Positions 58,668-64,000 of a DNA stretch of 64,000 nucleotides are shown here, in pieces; the first letter of the stretch is position 1; each line of letters opens with the position of its first letter. Where the stretch lies: contig CAZPUR010000001.1 in the NCBI GenBank assembly GCA_964589815.1, positions 58,521 through 122,520 of the forward strand. The letters are read 5' to 3'. This DNA is from CAZPUR01 sp964589815 (GTDB lineage Bacteria > Patescibacteriota > Microgenomatia > UBA1400). Position numbers and translations under genes: made by a program. The notes beneath the pieces are model-generated. The model was not told the DNA's origin, did no database searches, and was given only the letters and a program-made list of their open reading frames with translations.

Positions 58668-58689
58668 ATGATAGACAAGCACCAAATAA

Positions 58690-58805
58690 CAAGCATCAAA
58701 TTGCAAACAAATTCAAAATTCAAATATTCAATTTCAAAACTGTTTAGAATTTAAAATTTTGATATTAGGATTTATTTGGAATTTGCGATTTGCGATTTGG
58801 AATTT
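58690..58805. repeat. Long AT-rich inverted repeat without a gene
   Basis: CCAAATAACAAGCATCAAAT...TTTCAAAAC and GTTTAGAATTT...GCGATTTGCGATTTGG are about 55-nt imperfect inverted arms. Similar CAAATTCAAAATTCAAA units occur near 46205. Confidence 0.55.
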
Positions 58806-58813
58806 TAAAAGAA

Positions 58814-59260
58814 CTAAACCCTAATTCTATAAGGTTTTAAAATTTTGGTGCCATTATTAAGGGTGGAAATAATGGAAAGTCTGGCATTGGTGATATTTTC
58901 GTGGAAATTACAAACTGTGCCTGAACAAGTGCCAAACAAAAGCTCATAAGTCTGGGGATTATTAGGCATAATAGTGCCGCCAGCTGCCTGAGTAACACCA
59001 TTAGCATCATAAAGCAATTCATAAGTCCCAGAAACAAAATCATCAGGCGTGACACAGGTGAATCTTAGGCCTAATCTGTCAGGCCGGAGGCGGACAGAAC
59101 ATTTAGCTCCTCGAGAAGTAGCCGCGATAGCCGGACCAGAACTCTGTTTGCGAACCCGCTGGCGGGCGGCAAAGCAAGAAGAAATAGGAAATAAGTTCAT
59201 TAAGTTAATAGTTATGAGTAAAAGAAGAAATAAAAATATTAATAAGAGCTTAAGCTTCAT
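58814..59260 (-). CDS. Hypothetical secreted protein
   Basis: A 148-aa protein with a signal peptide (LLLIFLFLLLLITINLMNLF, cleavage near SCFA). The rest is beta-rich with two Cys pairs (KCSVRLRPDRLGLRFTCVTP and FGTCSGTVCNFHENITNARL), like pilin- or fimbrial-type Ig-like domains, but with no certain match. A short palindrome (CGAACCCGCTGGCGGGC, 59150-59166) is translated as AARQRVRK. TATATT (minus, 59269-59274) is 8 nt before the ATG. Confidence 0.65.
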   Translation of the reverse strand: MKLKLLLIFLFLLLLITINLMNLFPISSCFAARQRVRKQSSGPAIAATSRGAKCSVRLRPDRLGLRFTCVTPDDFVSGTYELLYDANGVTQAAGGTIMPNNPQTYELLFGTCSGTVCNFHENITNARLSIISTLNNGTKILKPYRIRV

Positions 59261-59329
59261 ACTATTAATAATATAGCAGATTTTAAAGAAAGAGTAAAAA
59301 GAAAAACGGTATTGGCAAAAGGTGATTTG

Positions 59330-59486
59330 TACCGCACCAAAGAAAACTCCTGACCTGCCTGCCGGCAGGCAGGCTTTTAGTCAGGACGATGAATTTGGCT
59401 TGAAAATATGATAAAGTTTTCTTGGTGCGGTATGAAAACTATTACTTTTTAGCAACTGCAGATTTTTAATCTGCAGAGCTTTCATG
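59330..59486. repeat. Composite hairpin element H, copy 2
   Basis: The outer arms TACCGCACCAAAGAAAAC and GTTTTCTTGGTGCGGTA, the GCCTGCCTGCCGGCAGGCAG palindrome and the conserved CTGCAGATT/AATCTGCAG hairpin are as in copy 1 (10648-10803). TATACT (59488-59493) follows directly and precedes ATG 59500 by 6 nt. Confidence 0.75.
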
Positions 59487-59499
59487 ATATACTAAAGCT

Positions 59500-60237
59500 A
59501 TGGATGTAGAGAAAAAGATTGAGGAAAAAATTAAGAGGATAGAAGACAAGGAAAAGAGGAAAAAACAGCCTTTGAAAAAAAAGGCTTTAAGATGGCTCTT
59601 GATATTTTTAATTCTGCTTTTAGGAGTGGCCGTAGGCTTAGGCATTGTTTTTAGGGAAAAACTAACTGTTTGGCTAAAGCCGAAAAAAGAAACGCCCTCT
59701 CTTTTGGGCGAAAAAGAGGAAAGACCAAAGTTTGAGTTTTCCTGGAAATTATGGGAAGACCCGGCCGGCTTTTCTTTTGAATATCCGCAAGACTTGGAAA
59801 TAGACGTTCATCCCGAGGATGAAACTAATTATTCATTTTTAACTTTAACGGCTAAGGATAAAAAAGGCAAAATCGAGATTATCTGCAATGACAGCCAATA
59901 TAAGGATGTTAAAGAATGGGTTTCTGAAGATTCTTTGGTTAAACAAGGCAGTAATCTGGAGACCAAAGTCGCTTCTATCGTCGCCCAAAAAGTGGCTCTA
60001 GGCAATGGCAGGGAGATAACCGCTCTAATTGACTGGGATGAAGTCATTTATATTATTGATAAAATACCAGAAGATGAGTTGGATTACTGGAGTGCGGTTT
60101 ACTCCCATATTTTAGACTCCTTTAAATTAACCCCTCTAGAAGGTGAGAGTGAGGAAGAGTTTGTTGACTGGTTGCAGGGCTTTGAAAATGCCGCGGCCGG
60201 AGTTGATGTGGTTGAGCAAGTAGAAGTAATAGAGTAA
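59500..60237 (+). CDS. Membrane-anchored PsbP-like domain protein
   Basis: A 245-aa protein. A charged cytoplasmic N-terminus (EEKIKRIEDKEKRKKQ) and one membrane helix (~31-52, LLIFLILLLGVAVGLGIVF) precede an outer domain with WEDPAGFSFEYPQDLEIDVHPEDE. This GFSFxYPxxW pattern is that of PsbP-like or lipoprotein-type domains of unknown role. An acidic tail (EGESEEEFVDWLQGF) ends it. It lies 3 nt before the hydrolase gene, so the two form an operon. Confidence 0.7.
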   Translation: MDVEKKIEEKIKRIEDKEKRKKQPLKKKALRWLLIFLILLLGVAVGLGIVFREKLTVWLKPKKETPSLLGEKEERPKFEFSWKLWEDPAGFSFEYPQDLEIDVHPEDETNYSFLTLTAKDKKGKIEIICNDSQYKDVKEWVSEDSLVKQGSNLETKVASIVAQKVALGNGREITALIDWDEVIYIIDKIPEDELDYWSAVYSHILDSFKLTPLEGESEEEFVDWLQGFENAAAGVDVVEQVEVIE

Positions 60238-60240
60238 TTA

Positions 60241-61293
60241 ATGGAAAGAAAAAAGATAGTCTTCACCATTCTATTAATTTTTCTGGGTTTGGCGGGAATT
60301 GGCGGGGGAATTTTTTTAGGATTGAAGTTGAAAAATAGGAATTGGCGATTATTGTCTCCTTTAGGTCAGAAAGTGGAGGAAAAAGAAAAGCCTTTGGCCA
60401 AATATGAGCTGGAAAGATTAAAGGAGAGAAAAGCTCAGCCTAGCGAGATTGTTTTAGACCGAGTTTTAAGTGAGGGAGCTGGATTTACTTCATATTTGTT
60501 TTTTTACGAGTCAGAAGAGAAAAAGATTAGTGGTTTAGCTAACATTCCCCTTCGGCAAGCTCAGGGTGATGGCCCTTTTCCGGTAATTGTGATGCTTCGG
60601 GGTTGGGTAGACCCAGCTATGTATCAGACAGGAATAGGAACACAAAGAGTGGGTGAGGTTTTGGCTCAAAATGGTTATCTTACTTTAGCGCCTGATTTTT
60701 TAGGCTACGGCGAATCAGAAATGCCGCCCAATAATGTTTGGGAAGAGAGGTTTTTAAAAAACATTAATATTGCTGACCTTTTGGCCTCAATTAGCAGAGG
60801 CAATATTGTGATTGATAATACACAGACGGTAAAAATAGATCCAGAGCGAGTAGGTATTTGGGCGCACAGCAACGGCGGACTTTCAGCCTTAACTGCTTTA
60901 GAGCTTTCCGGTAAACCTTATCCGACCACTTTATGGGCGCCGGTGAGCCAGTTTTTCCCTTATGACGTGCTTTATTATATTTTTGAGGCCGAAGATAAAG
61001 GGAAAGCCTTAAGGAGAAATCTGGCCTTATTTGAGGCGGAGTATGATGCAGATAAGTATTCTTTTGATACATATTTGGATTGGATCAACAAAGAGACCTT
61101 AATTCAACTGCATCAGGGCCTAGCTGATCCGTATATTCCGGTTAATTGGTCAGACAGGATAGTGCAAAGATTAACTGACCTGGGGATTGAAGTGAACTAC
61201 TTTAAATATTCTGGGGCTGGTCATAACATGGAAGGGAGTTGGGATTTGGTGATGCAAAGAGATTTACAATTCTTCTCTGAAGAATTGAAGTAA
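60241..61293 (+). CDS. Membrane-anchored alpha/beta hydrolase (dienelactone hydrolase/peptidase type)
   Basis: A 350-aa protein with an N-terminal membrane helix (VFTILLIFLGLAGIGGGIFLGL). The catalytic core has FPVIVMLRGW (oxyanion side), NGYLTLAPDFLGYGESE, the nucleophile GIWAHSNGGLSALTALELSG (Ser in HSNGG), an acid in LADPYIP and the His in SGAGHNMEGSW. It hydrolyses an ester, lactone or peptide outside the membrane. The PLRQAQGDGPFP insertion (60547-60567) is a small palindromic repeat of the CTTCGGCAAGCTCAGGG type. It is coupled to the gene at 59500. Confidence 0.88.
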   Translation: MERKKIVFTILLIFLGLAGIGGGIFLGLKLKNRNWRLLSPLGQKVEEKEKPLAKYELERLKERKAQPSEIVLDRVLSEGAGFTSYLFFYESEEKKISGLANIPLRQAQGDGPFPVIVMLRGWVDPAMYQTGIGTQRVGEVLAQNGYLTLAPDFLGYGESEMPPNNVWEERFLKNINIADLLASISRGNIVIDNTQTVKIDPERVGIWAHSNGGLSALTALELSGKPYPTTLWAPVSQFFPYDVLYYIFEAEDKGKALRRNLALFEAEYDADKYSFDTYLDWINKETLIQLHQGLADPYIPVNWSDRIVQRLTDLGIEVNYFKYSGAGHNMEGSWDLVMQRDLQFFSEELK

Positions 61294-61422
61294 ACAGTAA
61301 ACAGTAATGAGGGTTATGAAGCGGAAGCAACTAACAAACAATTTGACTTTCAATTCATTTAAACTAGTATCAAAAATCTTCTATTTTCTGATTTTTTGAC
61401 AGTTGATTTATAATATCTTTAT

Positions 61423-61899
61423 ATGGCCACGGACAAGATTGTTCTTTATCATGGCACTGATCCAGATACAGCTCAAGAGATAGGGATTGGTGAAGCTTCA
61501 CTTATTGGTAGAAGAAAAGAGCAAAATCCTGATTTTTCTGGCAGTCTTACTCCTGATCTTGATGAAGCAAGATATTGGGCTCTGTTAAGAACTCATGGCG
61601 GAGATATTGGTCTCCTTGATGATCTTAGTATTCCTGGTGGGTTATTAGTCTTTGAGGCTCCAGTAGGAGAAGTGGAAGATCTGGGAACGATACCGGGTAA
61701 TCCTAATACTCATGCTTATTGCCCTGCGGGACATAGACTTTCCCCAGAAGAAGTTTCACAAGATTACTTGGATAAATTGGGAATGACAAGAGAACAAGCA
61801 GTAGCTACGGTTGGGCAAGGAGGAATTTTGGGTAGAATTGAATTCTATGAAGTACCATTAGCTTGGCTTAGAGAGGTAGAGGAAATAGAATTTATTTAG
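61423..61899 (+). CDS. Small protein with an ADP-ribosyltransferase-like N-terminus
   Basis: A 158-aa protein. KIVLYHGTDPDTAQEIGIGE followed by GSLTPDLDEARYWALLRTHGG resembles the start of ART/PARP-fold proteins (YHGT, then TxDxxxAxxWA). The region LLVFEAPVGEVEDLGTI and the HRLSPEEVSQDYLDKLGM helix are less typical, and no clear catalytic Glu (R/Q-x-E) is seen. It could be an effector, a toxin or a decayed enzyme. TATAAT (61409-61414) lies 8 nt before the ATG. No antitoxin gene is next to it. Confidence 0.55.
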   Translation: MATDKIVLYHGTDPDTAQEIGIGEASLIGRRKEQNPDFSGSLTPDLDEARYWALLRTHGGDIGLLDDLSIPGGLLVFEAPVGEVEDLGTIPGNPNTHAYCPAGHRLSPEEVSQDYLDKLGMTREQAVATVGQGGILGRIEFYEVPLAWLREVEEIEFI

Positions 61900-62005
61900 C
61901 GTGAATAACTTTCTTGACTTTAAAAGTAATTTAGGGTAAAAGAATAATATCTTCTGTCCACTTTCCTGCCACAAGTAAATTCAACTGTCCAGAAAGTACA
62001 TTTTT

Positions 62006-62092
62006 ATGTTATTTTACTGGGCCATTTTCAGCCTAGGTTATTTTTTGGGCGTCATTTTAAGCGCTTTTGTTTTTAACAGCAAAGAAGAATAA
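62006..62092 (+). CDS. Possible 28-aa single-helix membrane peptide
   Basis: ATG 62006 opens a frame encoding LFYWAIFSLGYFLGVILSAF and then VFNSKEE before TAA. One hydrophobic helix with a charged end is like DUF3789-type tiny membrane proteins. No SD is obvious. It could be spurious. Confidence 0.35.
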   Translation: MLFYWAIFSLGYFLGVILSAFVFNSKEE

Positions 62093-63117
62093 AGCTTTAG
62101 CCTAATCGATCTTAAAGTATCAAAAGATATAAAATTAGCACACCTCGAAAAAATATATAAAAAGTGGTAAAAAAAGCCCTTTTTATAGCAGAAACCGATC
62201 TTCCTTTGCCATAAAAATCTTCTTTAGGCGCGAGAGAAAATAAAAGATTAAGGATATTTGTTTCCTTAAAGTGTTGACAAAAGCCTGGAGAAGAAATAGG
62301 GGATTGACAACTATATCCATTTAGTATTAACATAGTTATAGATTACATTTTAGGCATTTTTTAAATTAACTCAATTAATAGAAAGATAAGTAGGAAAACC
62401 GAACAATATTCTCTAATTTTCTTAATTTTTATTAATTTTTTTAATCGCTGATTTTGAACACAATTTAAAAAATTTCTAATTTTCTAAATATTGTGAAAAG
62501 TCGAAAAAAGCATTGATTGAAAATTTTCTTAAAAAATTTTGTAGTTAAATATTTAGACGAGCGATTAATTAATTACCCATCGGTTAAAAGAGAAATTATA
62601 ATTAAAAATTTTTAAAACCTAATTTAATATATCAAAAGCATACATCAAGACCGTTAAGCTAAGTTAAAAAGCTTTAGAATAGACAATCTTTTACCTACCA
62701 AACTTCAAAAAGCAGAAATTAATCATTTTGTTTCCTTAAAGTGTTGACAAAAAACCTCTTTTCAGGCCAAAATTCAGAGCAATTTTAGATAACTTATAAC
62801 CAGAAAAAAATTGACCATTAAAAAAGTGGTTTTCACGCATATTTTTTATTTCTACTCCTTTTTTCAACTAGCTCAAAAAAGGTCTTATTACTTCATTTTT
62901 TAATTTTTCATTTTTCCTAAAACTGGCTTTTGAGAAATCTCATAAGAGGAGAATGCCTATTAGTAAAAAATATAGGTCCATAGAATGTGTGTCCTATAGT
63001 TTCTAGGATGCCATCCTATAGTTTTTAAGACGTCAAAAACTAAACAAGCAACTTTTCTTAATTTTCCTCATATAAATAGCTAAAAAAATTTATTTTTCCC
63101 CATAAGCCTATAGGTTC

Positions 63118-63147
63118 TTGACAAGTATATCCACTTAGTATTAACAT
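63118..63147 (+). promoter_or_regulatory. Promoter-like repeat in front of the transposase gene
   Basis: TTGACA (63118-63123) and TAACAT (63142-63147) are spaced by 18 nt, and the ATG is at 63157. A near copy is at 62304-62333, with no gene directly after it. The 30-nt match may equally be a repeated element end. Confidence 0.45.
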
Positions 63148-63156
63148 TTTTAGTAG

Positions 63157-64000
63157 ATGCCGCCCAAACTGTCCTATTACCAGCGAAGAAATCTGATTAA
63201 AAAAGCCCTTGAGGGTAAAAAATCAGTGGCTCAAATTTGCCAACAGGCTGGTATCTCCCGAACTCTTTTTTACCGCTGGCTTAAGCGTTATCAAAAGGGA
63301 GAAACGTTAGCAGTTAAAAAGCCAAGAAAAACTCGTCCTTCTTCTCAGGTAGAAAAAGACTTGGTTTCTCAGATAATTTTTTTAGTTCAGGAGCATCCCC
63401 AATGGTCAAGTCACAAAATTTGCCAGCAATTAACTCTGGGAAATCATGGAGTTTACAATGTCTTAAAAAGATTAGGCCTTAATACTAAGAAAAAGCGGTT
63501 GGTTTTTACAAAAAAAACCAAAGGGCTTTCTCTTGAAGAAAGCTTAAAATTGGCCAGAGAAAGCCTTTGGCAAACCAAAAGAACTTCTGCGGCAATTAAA
63601 TTTTCTCCTCAACAAAAACTAGATCTGATTAAAAAAACAGTTAAAGGAGAAGAATCTGTGGTTCAGGTTTGCCGCCAGCATCAGATCTCCCGGCCTACTT
63701 TTTATAAATGGTATGCTCGTTATCAAGAAGCCCAGTCAGGAAAGAAATTATCAGCTTTAAAAAATAAGAAGCCCAGGCCAGATTATTATTACCAGCAAAC
63801 TGACCAAGAAAAAGTTAAAAAAATTCTAGAACTGGTGATTAAACACCCAGAATATGGGGTGAAAAGAATTTATGAAGCCTTACCCTTATTAGATGGTGAG
63901 CCCATGGTGGGTTATCATGCTGTCCAAAAAGTATTGGAAAGAAACAATCTTAATCTTTATGAAAAAAGATTAAGCTATAGTCAAGCCCATCAACCGGTTA
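63157..64000 (+). CDS. Transposase with repeated HTH modules (3' end beyond the window)
   Basis: The frame is open from ATG 63157 to the window end (281+ codons). It starts MPPKLSYYQRRNLIKKAL, then an HTH module SVAQICQQAGISRTLFYRWLKRY, a spacer with HPQWSSHKICQQLTLGNHGV (HTH_21-like pairing region) and a second HTH copy SVVQVCRQHQISRPTFYKWYARYQ. HPEYGVKRIYEALPLLDGE with VQKVLERNNLNLYEKRL follows. This is the N-terminal part of an IS3/IS481-like DDE transposase; the rve catalytic domain should lie beyond 64000. The duplicated HTH pair in one ORF is unusual. Confidence 0.8.
   Translation, partial: MPPKLSYYQRRNLIKKALEGKKSVAQICQQAGISRTLFYRWLKRYQKGETLAVKKPRKTRPSSQVEKDLVSQIIFLVQEHPQWSSHKICQQLTLGNHGVYNVLKRLGLNTKKKRLVFTKKTKGLSLEESLKLARESLWQTKRTSAAIKFSPQQKLDLIKKTVKGEESVVQVCRQHQISRPTFYKWYARYQEAQSGKKLSALKNKKPRPDYYYQQTDQEKVKKILELVIKHPEYGVKRIYEALPLLDGEPMVGYHAVQKVLERNNLNLYEKRLSYSQAHQPV

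Larger units (their letters stand above)
61900..63156. other. 1.25-kb repeat-rich non-coding region before the transposase
   Basis: It contains one tiny membrane ORF (62006-62092) and otherwise no credible gene. A 26-nt direct repeat (62257-62282 and 62727-62752, TTTCCTTAAAGTGTTGACAA) and a 30-nt repeat (62304-62333 and 63118-63147, TTGACAA.TATATCCA.TTAG, 28 of 30 identical) occur in the same order. At 62992-63040 are mutually exclusive hairpins (TCCTA/TAGGA versus TAGGAT/ATCCTA). The remainder is AT-rich. Confidence 0.6.

Noticed and set aside
61423..61899. RNA 2'-phosphotransferase (Tpt1) assignment
   Set aside because: Only the YHGT-like opening is shared; the Tpt1 basic residues and length are missing.
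1..64000. CRISPR array, tRNA or rRNA gene
   Set aside because: I found no regularly spaced identical repeats with unique spacers and no cloverleaf- or rRNA-like stretch in the intergenic regions; the repeats present are palindromes or AT-rich inverted repeats.

Overview
The window is AT-rich, densely coded bacterial DNA. It looks like a Candidate Phyla Radiation (Patescibacteria) genome, probably of the Microgenomates type. The evidence is indirect: very short intergenic spaces filled with short palindromes and AT-rich inverted repeats, several four-helix-bundle (IVP-like) genes, in-frame palindromic insertions inside housekeeping proteins, and a mix of bacterial genes (ftsH, lgt, recF, mutM, pth, OmpR-type two-component genes) with archaeal-flavoured ones (ATP-dependent DNA ligase, endonuclease Q, archaeal-type UMP kinase, TrpB2). 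TGA is used as an ordinary stop. Two 100-N scaffold gaps (46246-46345, 49405-49504) interrupt glyA and a 7TM protein gene.

Layout. 1-2.9 kb: the end of trpS, a 74-aa unknown, an Asp/Glu-type racemase and a TrpB2, with two Trp-codon leader peptides each followed by a terminator/antiterminator. 2.9-10.6 kb: MFS transporter, FtsH, 5'-3' exonuclease, glycosyltransferase, Fpg and RecF. 10.8-13.5 kb: four secreted or anchored proteins with cohesin-like and dockerin-like domains. 13.5-24.8 kb: NnrD, CPBP protease, ThpR, DUF5654, Fic, DNA ligase, P2-type ATPase, Na+/Ca2+ exchanger, GT28-like glycosyltransferase and DeoC. 24.8-27.6 kb: endonuclease Q with a 404-aa LAGLIDADG intein and a duplicated 5' end. 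27.6-34.4 kb: small membrane proteins, phosphoribosyltransferase, Pth, acylphosphatase, Lgt, UMP kinase, MtaB-like enzyme and two IVP-like genes (one broken). 34.4-41 kb: one soluble histidine kinase with two response regulators, a P-loop kinase-like protein, a 648-aa orphan and a thermonuclease. 41.3-49.1 kb: thioredoxin, a third IVP gene, thioredoxin reductase, FolD, glutamate dehydrogenase, a SerB-like phosphatase, GlyA, ferredoxin and a DsbA-like protein. 49.3-54.4 kb: a 7TM protein with three ATP-grasp ligases, one fused to a retropepsin-like domain. 54.6-61.9 kb: mostly orphan membrane or secreted proteins, a PP-loop tRNA sulfurtransferase-like protein, an alpha/beta hydrolase and an ART-like small protein. 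61.9-64 kb: a repeat-rich non-coding stretch leading into a multi-HTH transposase that runs off the window.

How genes work together. TrpS, TrpB2 and the two Trp-codon attenuators suggest tryptophan-controlled expression. SerB, GlyA, FolD and GDH handle serine, glycine, one-carbon units and glutamate, and serine is a TrpB substrate. Thioredoxin, its reductase, the DsbA-like protein and ferredoxin form a redox set. The Ca2+-type ATPase, the Na+/Ca2+ exchanger and the EF-hand-like dockerin repeats point to calcium handling at the surface. Fpg, RecF, EndoQ, exonuclease and ligase are repair functions.

Two themes run through the whole window. Many genes have a -10-like box only 6-9 nt before the start codon, suggesting leaderless mRNAs. 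Several palindrome families, some with locus-specific complementary arms around a conserved core, lie both between and inside genes.
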